A model generated the notes under the pieces. It was not told where the DNA came from and made no database searches. It saw only the letters and a list, made by a program, of their open reading frames with translations. The position numbers and the translations under genes were made by a program. Shown here piece after piece: positions 19,601 through 30,246 of a DNA stretch of 64,000 bases. The stretch covers positions 34,642,001 through 34,706,000 of the forward strand of contig NC_072806.1 in the NCBI RefSeq assembly GCF_028583425.1. The letters run 5' to 3'. This DNA is from Eublepharis macularius (Eukaryota > Chordata > Lepidosauria > Squamata > Eublepharidae). Numbering within the stretch: the first letter of the stretch is position 1; each line of letters opens with the position of its first letter.

Positions 19601-22600
19601 GGCCTTGCAAACCCCATGTGAAATTCAAACAGACCAGTTTGCATTCAGTGTGCAAAGTCTTCCTTGCCAGGCTCTCTGTACACAATCTTGGCTCACCAGA
19701 GCCTGCCAGGCGAGTGTCTGTTCTGTAACTGTTTACTAGGTTATCAAAGGACAAAACATTTGTTCTACCAGTGCAGTCATGTGCAGTCTAAGCCGACTGA
19801 TTTCAGTGGGTTTAAACTGGAGAAACACTGTATAGGATGACGCTTCAAGGCTTTTGGTCCAGTCATCTGAGCATTCTGTACATTGGAGAATCATCTTCAG
19901 TCCCCTATCCTGTGTGTATATTTATTTATTTACTATTCTTCTATGTCCCCTTTTTCTCGTTGCTCAAAGCAATTTACAGTAAAACAAGCAAAGACAGCTG
20001 GAAGCTGAACATTAACAAATTTATATTGTATATACACAACAGAAACCAGCATAATGAACTACTATACTTAGTAAGAATCCTTTCAAGTGTTGAGAGATAC
20101 TTGATGAAAGTAATTGCAGACCTTTGCGGTGTTTCTTCTCCAAGCAGAGGAAGGAAAGACTCCCCCTCTCAAGAGCTGTGTGTGTGTGTAATTTGACAAA
20201 CCAGAGGTGTAATTCAAACCGTATCTTGATATCCTTAAATTGTGAGTGACAGCACTTCTATTTCCCCCCCTGTATAAATGTTGAGTGGGATGCAGAAGAA
20301 TCTTTCTCTGAAACTTGGCAATTGATAGGCAGTATTGAAGCATATTCTGTGGCCCAGAGGGAAAACATGCGCACATTTGTAAAAGCGGTCTTCTTTATAC
20401 CGCTTTCCGTTGGCAGGCTGGGTAAGTTTTTGTTAATGAACTTGCGATCTAAAGGAAAGCATTTTTAAAAAGTCTTTTTGAGAAGGTTTTCAGCAGGTTA
20501 TCTTTTTGCTAGGACTGCTTTAGCAGCCGATGATCAGGGTTGATGTTATCTTCCTAATGTGTGATCAGATGTATTGATTGATTGCACCCAGGTATGATGG
20601 TCCCTACGGGGGCCTTGTCTTGCACGCCTGTTGAGGAGAGGTCTGCCATCTCCTTCCAGTCCTCTAAAAATTTACCAATTGTCCCCTTGGAAGGGAGGAG
20701 TTTGTGCTAATTTTTCGTCCTTTGGAGGTGACAGCTACTACCTGTGTTTAGGCAGGGTGGAGGTGGGGGGGAGGAAGCTGCTAGTTGTAGGAGTGGGAGT
20801 ACACAATAGGTGCCGGAGCACTTAAATATATATAAAGTGACCTGTAGTGGGAGCTTGCCACTTCTGCGACAATGATTTATCAGCCGAGCCATCATAGGAG
20901 GTTGGGTCAGGATAAAGCAGTGCAGCTATACGGTGGCGATCCCTGTGTCCTGATTTAAAAGGCCACTGGTATAGGCTGTTCAGGCTCCACCTGCCTTCTC
21001 TAAAGATCCAGGCAGGACGTGCAGGTGGCTGCAGTGGTAGGCTGTTGATTCCTAGATCTCTGTACAGGAAAGTGGCAGGTGGCATCTATTAAATTCCCAT
21101 CAGCGTTGAATCTGAGAAGCAAGCCTTTGCAATGTGCCAGTCCAGAACAGGGGCACAGGGCAAGAATCTGAGCTTGGCAAGAACGCTGAGACAGTCTCCA
21201 AAGCCAGCCCCTGCCAGTGATGGAGGTGGCAGATAGAAACTGGCATGAAAACCTCTTGTGCTCCTCCCTCTTTGAGCCCCTCTGTGTGGCATTGAAGCGT
21301 TTCAAGCAGAGACGTGAAGGACTTGACACGAAACTGAGCTGGCTGTTGCTTTCTAGCTTCAGTTCATGCTGCTAACCAACTAAGACCGAAAGGTTTCCAA
21401 GGCTAAGTTCTGGCAAGCAGCCAGTGAGATTGGTCAAGTAGATTCTGTGACTCCAGACCGCAGGCCCATACCTTCGAACGCCCTTCTGTACTGCCACAGA
21501 GAACAATGGGATTGGGGGGGGGGTGATGGCTGGCCTTGTCTACTCTTCCTGGACATCCAGCGTTCTCTGGGGAGCGACTTGTATATGTTAGATGGAGGGA
21601 GAGCATCCAGGTGCAATCCCCCCTCCCTGGCACCAGAAACAAGCTGCCACCTAGGCTGCTGTTTACGAGAGTTGGGTTTAAAATACTGCCCCCTCCTCAA
21701 TTTCATCATAACCAAGGTGAACTGGCAAGTTTAATAGGATGTTTTTGATCAATGTGCTAAGTCAGGGGCACAAAGGTGTGTAGTTTTCCATGTTAAGAAG
21801 CTTTTAAACAGGACAGAAGGCTATCTTGTGAAAATGGCTGCGGGGTACATGAAAGCGTAAAATGTTCCAAATGAGCTGTGTGAACACAGGCGTGTCTCAA
21901 GAGCTGGTCCCCTCATGGGAAGTCCCAGGCCACCGGTAGGGAGGGAGTGCTCCCTACCGAGTGCTGCCCAGTCAAAGGCCAGGCTGCATTAGATGTCTGC
22001 AACTGGACTCCACAGCTGTCTTCTCTACTGTACTGGAACTGGAGCTGTGGATTGGTTTGAAGGCTTGTCAACCTTTGGCTTTCAATCCCTGTCGGCGCTG
22101 TTCCTTTCCATCCTACGAGGGGAGTTCTGATGGATAGTAACTTGGTTTTGTAATTGAATTAGTTAAGCAATTTACTGGAGTTGTCTAGAAATGTCACATT
22201 TGTCCTGAAGTCTATTAACGTAAGCGGCTGCGGGTCGTTCATACTTGAGTCATTGAAGCCGGTACGTCTGACCAGGATTCACATTTCCAAAGTTAATTTT
22301 TCACTGCTTGTACACAGTTGCCTCATTATATTTTGACAGGGGTGGTTGGGCAAACCCTGGCCACAAGCACTTTTTGCATAGACTGTTGGGCCTGGAATTT
22401 AGCCACATTGGGATCTTGTACTTCCTGTAGGGTAGAGGAAATGAACAAGTACCTATTTAGCACATGGCTGGGGGAGCACCAGAAGGGGAAATTGGCAGAG
22501 TTATGCTGAGGCTGTGCATGGCTGTACCCAAAGCGTCCCTGAAGTCAGTAGCTTGAGTTGCATGGTGTGCAGAAGATACTATTCTTCTAACGGATGGAAC

Positions 22601-22849
22601 TCCATCCATGCTCCTAGTGTTCATCCTAGGCCTGGCCAATCCAGAGGTTTCATACTGTCTGCAGTCATAGACTCCCCTATTAATTTCTTTGCCTGAATAT
22701 GGAACTGATCTGGGACCAAGAAATTCCTTGCTGAAGCGCCTTGGCGGGAGCTTTCCTCTGTCGCTGCATATCTGTAACACATTAAGCCACTCAGAGGCTT
22801 GACTTGGTCTTTCTGGAACTTCTAGCTGTCATGATTTTGCCATCTTCTG
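16613..22849. other. Intronic stretch, no recognised gene
   Basis: About 6 kb with little I can name: a TTTG microsatellite (17183-17208), a CA-rich stretch (17282-17305), G/C runs near 18600-18640, and a short LINE/SINE tail remnant near 19910-19985. Open frames at 18127-18916 have no domain and no splice support. Confidence 0.5.
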
Positions 22850-22968
22850 GGCATAGAGTAAGGGTCACTGGGTGTGTGGGAGGTATTTGTGAGTTTTATG
22901 CATTCTGCAGGGGGCTGGACTAGATGACCCTAGAGGTCCTTTCCAGCCCTCTAATTCTATGATCTGTC
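22850..22968 (+). mobile_element. CR1 LINE 3' end fragment
   Basis: GGGGCTGGACTAGATGACC and TCCTTTCCAGCCCTCTAATTC, ending ATTCTATGATC, are the diagnostic 3' end of CR1 retrotransposons in sauropsids. Confidence 0.8.
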
Positions 22969-23214
22969 AAGAAGTTGGCTAATGCAATGGTGAGCGGCAC
23001 TGAAGGATCCCTAAAATAAAGTTTCCATGCAGAGAAGCTAACTGAAATGGCGCCTGTGTGTTCTCTTCTGAACCCCGAGTTCCCTCTTTCCTCTGCTTAC
23101 TATTTCTTCCTATGACTTATCACGACAGCTTCGCTCATCTGAGCCAGGCGTTCTGCAGGTGCCACCCTGCAAATGGGCAAGCTCAACAACTGCTTGTACA
23201 CACACATTCTTTGT

Positions 23215-23550
23215 TGTGGCCCCACCTCCTGGAATCGCTGGCCTGAGGAGGTCAGGAAGGCTCCCACGCTTCTGACATTCCGCCAACTGTGTGCAACAAA
23301 ACTGTTCTGGAGGGCGTTTTCCTAGAGGGAATAGAGCTGCATTTGAACATAGTTATTCAGGAAGATGCTTCAGTGTCTGCTGCTGTATGTTTTATCTTGC
23401 TCTCGCTGCTTTTTAGTTCTACTTCTGCAATGCCTTTGGTTGCATTGTTAAAAATGTCATGTTTAATACATACGCCTTGCCTTAGATTTCTGCAATCCTA
23501 GTCATATTACATTGTTTCTCGCAAACGGAAAAATGGACTATAAATAAATG
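23215..23550 (+). mobile_element. CR1/L2-like LINE 3' end
   Basis: GCCTGAGGAGGTCAGGAAG and ACATTCCGCCAACTGTG match the start of the 16120 copy in degraded form. It ends GGACTATAAATAAATG. Confidence 0.6.
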
Positions 23551-24725
23551 TGCCACTGGGCTTTCTAGCCTGGACACTCATTCATCTTGTCCTGGCTGTG
23601 GAGATTGCAGTTTGGGTAGCTGCTGCAGAGCTCAGAGCTGCCCTGGGTGCGTTGTGTGTGCATGGCGCTCTCCCCCTTCTTCTAACATTCAGGAGCCAGG
23701 AGTCCTTCAGCTGGTTGGTGGTGTTATGTGCAGCTGCTGTGGAAGTGGCTTTGCTCTGCTGTGTTTTGTGTAGCACTTTAACAAAAAGGAACAGGCAGCA
23801 TGAGTCCTGCCTTGATCATCAAAAGGGTGCACGCATGTTTAACATCCTGCCTTCTGAGGCAGTTATGGTACAGTTGCGTGCCGAATTATTCCGGTAGGCT
23901 CCCTGATTTCAATCTGGTAACTCTGCATAAGGTTGCATTGCTAGATTTTTCTGCAGGTCTCCCATGTCCCAGTTGAATTCTGGCATGGTTGGTAATTGAT
24001 GGATCAAGCTGCCTCCTGCTATCTCCTGTTGTCTTAGCTGAAGTGGTTCCTTCGTCTGCCCTTAAACATCTAAGTGGCTTTGAATGCCCTGTGTAATATT
24101 ATCTGTACTTGGAAAGATGCTTTGTGCAAGTTTTAACATTTCATTTTCACATGTAAAGGTCATTTACATAATGAGACTATAAGCCTTTTGGCACAAATAG
24201 CCGTTGTAGGGGGGAAAAAACCATTAATACAGGATTTTACATGCGATTTTCTAAAAGCAGCGTCTAATTTGTGCCACTTGGCAAGATAACTGGTAAATTA
24301 AAACCATTCTCACTTTACCTCAGCAGAAGAATGTCAGTTTGTTACCTTTTGGGGTGGCACATTCAGGGATGTCTTGATTTTTGTTAGCTTGCGGTAGTCT
24401 TTTCATTAGTCTTTTCAGCCCCAGACTTCATAATATTTAAATGTTTTAGCTAGAATTCTAAATTTTGGGGGGGGGGGTGGATTTAGTCACTTTAGCTTGG
24501 GCAACACATACACAAAGAATTGTTTCTGGTCCCTTTCTTTGCTTCCCTTGGAGTTTGACTTAGGATACTCAGGCTAGGTTTCAGAAACATGGGTGAACTT
24601 ATTGCTTCACATGCAGCCGCATAAGGAATTGCAAACTTCCTGCATTTTGGAGAATGTGTGCATGTTGTGGTTTTGTGCTGCAAACCTTCTGTACATTGCA
24701 AAAGATTCCAGGGCATGTTCTAGTG
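23551..24725. other. Intronic, nothing recognised
   Basis: A 115-codon frame at 23550-23897 and its shadows lack domains. A G-run lies at 24468-24478. Nothing else is recognised. Confidence 0.45.
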
Positions 24726-25058
24726 CAATGGCTTTCAACCTTTCCACACCAGTGACCTAAATGGATCCCTCGGTGACAGCGTGGGACCCATTGACCACGT
24801 GGAAAGAAATCTCATGACATCACAGTTGTATGACTGAAAGAGGAGGACCCTGCCTCTGGGTCTGTCTGCAAAGACAAATTCTTCCCACCACACCACCCTC
24901 CGTCCCACCAAGGCAGGGAGCCGTGGCACCTTTGCTGACTCATGCGCAGTACTGCCAGGTGCTTCCCAAATGCTGCAGAAAAGGTTGCAGCTCTTTGGGA
25001 GTTTGTGATCCATCGGGGGTCCCCTTGAAAGTCCTGACACACAGGTTGAAGACCATTG
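24726..25058. mobile_element. hAT-type MITE (CAATGGCTTTCAACC family)
   Basis: Ends CAATGGCTTTCAACC and GGTTGAAGACCATTG are imperfect inverted repeats. Flanking octamers TTCTAGTG (24718-24725) and TCCTAGAG (25059-25066) agree at six of eight bases. This matches an old non-autonomous hAT copy. A related short fragment lies near 30970-31070. Confidence 0.7.
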
Positions 25059-26074
25059 TCCTAGAGAATACCCTTGCTGTTTGTTGGGTACTGGCCAGGT
25101 TCTGAGGCCTTGCTGTCATCCTTAGTTTGTGCTCCCCCCCCCCCCTCGCCCGCCCAAGTTCTTAAATAAACTGAAAAGTTAGAGACTCGATTCACACACA
25201 AGGACAAATCATGGTTTATCATTATGGAAAGGAGCCTGGGGTGTCCTTGAGCTCCTACATCCCACCCCCCCCCCCCCCGCATGTATAGCTCAGATTGCAC
25301 ACCCTGTCACTTCTGCAGCAAAACATAGTCCAAGTCCAAACTCCTAGCAGCGCTTTGTACTCTTTCCTTCAAACAACAGCTGAAATTTGGTTTGTAATCT
25401 CGGTTTGGAGGCAAGAGGACAATCCATTGGGGTTAGTTGGTTGCAGAAAAGTTTAATTTCTGAGCAGCGTAGGAGTGACCAGGGGACAGGGACAGGTTGA
25501 GCGCTGTGGCCCCGCAGGTTAGTTCCTGTAACGACATGTGAACCTCAGTCTTGGAAGTGGATTCAAAGGAAAACTCACAACCTCCACAAACCCAAACATC
25601 CAGAATGTGTTCCAGGTGGAGATGCTTGGTACCTTTTATTCTATGTTCTATTTTTAAAAATGTCATCTGGGTCACCTCTGTTGGATATTCTGGAGGAAGG
25701 ATTATGAACAGCTGCATTTAATAATTGCCTGTTGCTAAGGGTGCCTTGCCCAGTTGCTGGTCTCTTTGGGCATTTGTTCTTGGTTGGCAGGCCACAGAAA
25801 AAAACTGATTTACTGGCATTCCAGTTGTAGCCCTGTTGCCTCCCTTAATGAGAGAGAGAGGAGTTCGTGGTCAAGATGAGACTAAGAGATTGTGAAGGTG
25901 ACAGCAGGAACTAAGAGGAGTTACCTGCTGTGGTTACAGGAAGCCACCATGTGTCTGAGTCAGAAGTCAACTGTACTTCTGAATTTTATATATATATAAA
26001 ACGAATGGGCTCACTGTAAATGTATCTGGAACTTTTGGTGGTATATCCGTCCATTCTGTTTTGCAAGATGTCTG
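25059..26074. other. Intronic, nothing recognised; long C-runs
   Basis: Two C-runs (25133-25144 and 25265-25279) are the only repeats I see. There is no coding evidence. Confidence 0.45.
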
Positions 26075-26224
26075 AATAGTGGGATATTTACTTATTTATA
26101 TATTTATATCCCGCTTTTCTCCCTGGTAGGGACACGGAGTAGCTTTTACAGCATCTTTCTTCCCTCCTCCGTTTTACCCTTTCCACAGAGGTAGAGATCG
26201 ACTGGCCCAAGGTTCTCTAGTGAG
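26075..26224 (-). mobile_element. tRNA-derived SINE, split by a LINE insertion
   Basis: The minus-strand SINE tail (TATTTATATCCCGCTTTTC, CTCCTCCGTTTTACCC, TGGCCCAAGGTTCTC) stops at about 26224. The remaining SINE words (GGTCAGAGTCCAGTATTC) resume at about 26812-26860, after the LINE. Confidence 0.6.
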
Positions 26225-26811
26225 CGTGCTTATTTATTTTGTCATTTATAGTCTGCGTTTCTCACTGCGACTCAAGGCGGATTACACAGTGTGAGATTTG
26301 TGCAGTCAATATCAAGGACATTTCCATAAACAATACAGAGCTGAAGAAATGCTGAAACAATATAAGCAGTTCTAGGACTGACATTAGACAACATGAAGCA
26401 CAGATAGCACATAGGAGTACATATTTAAAACAACAGATAGTATGTAAGGCAACATAGTGGTGAAGGCTATGATCCTTAACTCGTTAGTGAAGCATCTGAG
26501 ACCCCCTCCCTATAATACAAAAGCCTTTTTGAATAATTTGGTGGGGGCTCTCCTGACCTCCTCAGGCAGGCCATTCCACAGGACGGGGGCCACCACAGAG
26601 AAAGCCTGCGTAGGGGCTGCTGTGGATTTTACTCTTGTGCTGGGAGGCACCTGCAGGAGACCCTGTTCAGAACATAGGGAGGGGGGCGGTCCCTTAGATA
26701 TGCTGGACGAAGGCCATGAAGAGCTTTGTTTGTGATAACCAATACTTTGAATTGAGCATGGTAACTGATGGGTAGCCGATGGAGTGACTGCAGAATGGCA
26801 GACGGGGGATT
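26225..26811 (-). mobile_element. CR1/L2-like LINE 3' end, inserted in a SINE
   Basis: The reverse of the 16120 element: it starts with the inverted tail (TTTATAGTCTGCGTTTCTC, GACTCAAGGCGGATTAC) and reads back into CTGACCTCCTCAGGCAGG. It is longer than the other copies, reaching about 590 bases. The 92-codon frame inside it is not a gene. Confidence 0.7.
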
Positions 26812-27084
26812 CTAGGTCAGAGTCCAGTATTCTAACTACTTACTCCGCACTTGCCTTTCTTGGAAAGAATTGTTACTCCCCCTTGGTGTGTTGCTAGCTA
26901 TGATCTCAACTTGTTTTATTTAGCCTTTTAAAAATTGCCTCAGTGGAGTTGTTGTAGGGTTTAATCCATCAGATCTGTCTGTGTTCCAGACAAAACATAA
27001 AATTAGTTGGTGTTTAGACTTAGTTCCCTCCTGTCTGCGTTCCAACTAAAGAACTACTACAAAACTACTAGGGCTTAGCGTTCC

Positions 27085-27290
27085 TTAAAGGTGCCCAGCG
27101 GCCTGATTTTGTCAGAGTTTGGAAGCTAGGCACTGGGACAGCCGAGGTTCATACATGGATGGGAGACCAGCGAGGAAGACTGGGGCTGTTATTCAGGGGA
27201 AGGTAACAGCACCTGCCTCTGCTCATTTCTTGCTTTGAAAGCGCCATGGTCCTGGGGTCACCATGAATCGTTTGCAGCTTGACAGCACAA
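27085..27290 (+). mobile_element. 5S-rRNA-derived SINE (5S-Sauria type)
   Basis: The head contains 5S-like words TTTGGAAGCTAGGCACTGGG and GGATGGGAGACC at the spacing of the 5S internal promoter. The tail carries GCAGCTTGACAGCAC, the BovB-like 3' end such SINEs use. It is diverged. Confidence 0.7.
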
Positions 27291-27596
27291 AGGAACTGCT
27301 AGGCTGTTGACTTTCTAGACTGCCTTATCCTGTGCACTTCCTGTGAGTGACCTCTTGAAATATTTTAGTTTTTGCGAGAAGAAACAGCTTAAAAAACGGA
27401 AAGCAGTGTAAGGGTTTCACCAGCAAAAAGAAGCTTATGGTTCTTACAGAACAAAAAGGAGCTTCCAAGTCACAGACAGGCCACAAAGTGGTTCCTTTTT
27501 TTGGAATAGTATGTACTAATGTTGCACGAGGCTCTTCTTTGGACTAAAATTGGAGGAGGGATGAATACAGCTGGCAGTTTACTGGCTTGGTTCAGA

Positions 27597-28138
27597 TAAG
27601 GTTCCCAGTCCCTTGCTGGGGGCAGGGGATCCCTTGCTCTCACCCTCCACCCCACCCCCACTTACCTGGCCGGTGGGGGAGGCACGAGCCTCCTGTGGGT
27701 GCACTCTTGGGCAGTGTGGTGCAATCCGTGGGCCTGCTCCAGGCCCGGATCAGGCCCAATTTGGGCTGGATTGGGCTGCTGTGGAGCGTGAGAGGACTCC
27801 CATGCTCTGCACCGGTCCAAACTGTTATTCAGGCCTGATCCAGCCCGGATGAGGCCCAAATCTGGCCAGATCAGGCTGCCGTAGAGCGCAGGAGCGTTCC
27901 CGTGCTCCACAGCAGCCTGATTCCGGCCTGAACTGGGCTGAATTGGGCACAATTCAGCCCCCACCGTGGAGCGCGGGAGCGCTCCCAGGGCAGCTGCAGC
28001 CTGCACAATGACATCACTTCCTGGAAGTGACATCATTGTATGAGGCTGGGAGCACACGCTTGTGCAAGACAACAGGACCAGGTAGGTACCAGGTCCCCCA
28101 CTTCCTGCTGGGAGGACAGGGGGACCTGGCAACTCTAG
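27597..28138. mobile_element. hAT-type MITE (TAGGGTTSCCAGGT, ~450-bp family)
   Basis: Begins TAAGGTTCCCAGTCCC and ends GGGGACCTGGCAACTCTA. GGTTCAGA at 27589-27596 is repeated, exactly or with one base lost, directly after the element. The interior has many GGCCCAAWTTGGG-like words. Open frames on both strands over it are incidental. Confidence 0.8.
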
Positions 28139-29779
28139 GTTCAGACATCATGGGGAAAGCGTGGTTTCCCTAGTTATCTGAAGGGCAGGAGATCCTGCTA
28201 ACTTCAGCCAGTTAAGGTCTATCAAATCGTGTTTATTAACTACTGTTAGTCTTATTTATGGTTTCCTGTGGTGGATGGACGTCTAAATCCTGCCTTGGTG
28301 CCCAGCATTGCTTTACTCGCTCCCTGGTCAAGAGACGTGTTTGTTCAGAACTGCCCCAAATGGAAACGTTTTCCAGCCTTCCCTGCTTCTCCCAAGGAGT
28401 GTCCCTGGTAGATGAAATCAGTATTTATTAAATCTGAGTTTTGTGTGGTGCTCTGGGAGCAAAATTTGGTTTTACAAACCTGGCTGTAGTTAAAATAAAC
28501 CATGGTTTCATGTTGTATTTAAACCAAGCCTCTTTGTTTTCTTAAAAACAAACACCCCACCCACCCCGCTCCTGAATTCCAGAGGTTGTGTGGTTAGAAT
28601 GTCAGACTAGGCCTGGGAAGAAGACCTGGATGTTTGTTTCTAAATATACATATTTATAGCTTGCCTGCATAGAATTTTAAAAATCCTAATTCGGCCACAG
28701 AATTTTATGGTTCTCCATGGGCCATTCACTATCGTCCCAACCGGCTTTGGTAAGAAAGGCGGCAAGGGTGGATTAGCCGTTAACTCCACAGGGAAAATTT
28801 GTGGTGCGCTGCTGTCCTGAACCCTGTGCCATGATGGGGTTGGCAGGCAGGGAGAAGTACAATAGTGCCTGGAAATGGCAGAGCCATTGAGGAGGAGCTG
28901 GAGCGGGTGAGCATGGGCGCAACAGTGCTGGGAGTCGTGAGCCAGAGAGGAGGATTATGGCGGCATCTCCTTTCTCCAGCTCCTCGTAGGAAGGGTGGAA
29001 TAAAAATGGAATGTGTAGAAAGGGATCGAGGTTTCAGCCTATCTTTAGGATCGGCCCTGTAGACCCTCTTTTTGGATCTTTGAGAAATGAATACTTGCAG
29101 GCCTCTGTGCCAAGCCCTAACATCCTGAACAGCTTCCCTTTTCTACCCTTGTGTAGGAGGAGGAAACTTGGTGGTTTCTGCCTGCTAGATCAGTTCCCCA
29201 TGGTCCATTTTAGGCAACGAGGAACTGTTCCCTTCCCATCTGTATTCAGCTGAGAAAATAAAAAACTGCTGCACTTCTGCGTCAGTGTGAGCCCTCTAGA
29301 AAAGGAGGTCTTCCTTCCGTTCTGGCCGAGGTGTTGTCATGGACGGTTCACCAAGGATATTAGGCGACGGGCTTTTTATGTTGCACGCTTTGCCTGCAGG
29401 TTGGCGTCACTGGGTGTCTGCTCTCGGTTGATCTTTAAGATTGAAATGGGGGGCAGGCTGTCTTGCCAAGCTGAAGTTTTTGTCTCTAACTGGCACGATA
29501 TACTTAGTGCCACGTGCCATGACAGTGGTTTGGCAGAGCCCAAAAACCAGGTTCTTGCAACTCCAGCTAGGCTTTCAACATTGACCAAAGCAACACCGTC
29601 TTGCCTCTCTTTTTCCATGACCATCAAAGTCCAGGATGTGTTTGCACAAGTATGAAGTCTGTCCAAACCTGTGTGGCTGATTCTCTGCAGTCACCATTAC
29701 CGAGAGGATTAGATGCCCCAAAACAAACATGGGCCGTGTGCAATACCTGTTTCAAAGCCCAAAGCCACCTTTTCTGTCG
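28139..29779. other. Intronic, nothing recognised
   Basis: About 1.6 kb of apparently unique sequence with no exon, RNA or repeat that I can name. The open frames here (for example 29287-29655) lack domains. Confidence 0.45.
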
Positions 29780-29959
29780 TAGCCTAAGTCCCGAGTTCCC
29801 CTTGCCAATCCTTTTTTGCCCTTTTTTGGGAAGAAACGTGATTTACCTAAAGTTTAGTTATACGTGACTGTGGTGTAACTAAACTTTAGGTAAATTATAT
29901 TTTTTCTCAAAAAAGGGCTATATGCTCGGATGGGCAAGGGAAGCTCAAGACTTAGGCTA
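29780..29959. repeat. Foldback element, ~85-base inverted arms
   Basis: The outer ends TAGCCTAAG and CTTAGGCTA and the inner 19-base perfect arms (29842-29860 and 29876-29894) frame an imperfect inverted repeat filling the whole 180 bases. It looks like a MITE. No flanking duplication was found. Confidence 0.75.
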
Positions 29960-30096
29960 TTCTAAGTCTATTCTAGACTATATTTTATTTTCATAAAATG
30001 TTTTATTATAGAAGAGAAGCAGAAATGTAGTATTAAAAGTAGCGAAATATTTAGTTGGATGTCGTTTGTCACTGGTTGGTTGGAGTGGGAGCGGTA

Positions 30097-30246
30097 GGCC
30101 GTTTCCACACACGTTGAATAATGCACTTTCAATGCACTTTCGTAATCCTTTAGAAGTGGATTTTTTGTTCCACACATGGAAAATCAGTTTCAAATGTTCA
30201 CTAAAGAGTATTGAAAGTGGATTATCCAACGTGTGTGGAAGCAGCC
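30097..30246. mobile_element. 150-bp MITE with 20-base inverted ends
   Basis: Ends GGCCGTTTCCACACACGTTG and CAACGTGTGTGGAAGCAGCC. The interior repeats AATGCACTTTC and AAGTGGATT words in inverted order. A possible 3-bp duplication GTA flanks it (30094-30096, 30247-30249), too short to be sure. Confidence 0.7.

Noticed and set aside
27085..27290. A 5S rRNA gene
   Set aside because: Only the internal 5S-like head is present, diverged, and fused to a BovB-like tail, so it is a SINE.
27587..28132. 156-codon minus-strand frame and two plus-strand frames
   Set aside because: Inside the MITE at 27597-28138; repetitive low-complexity translation.
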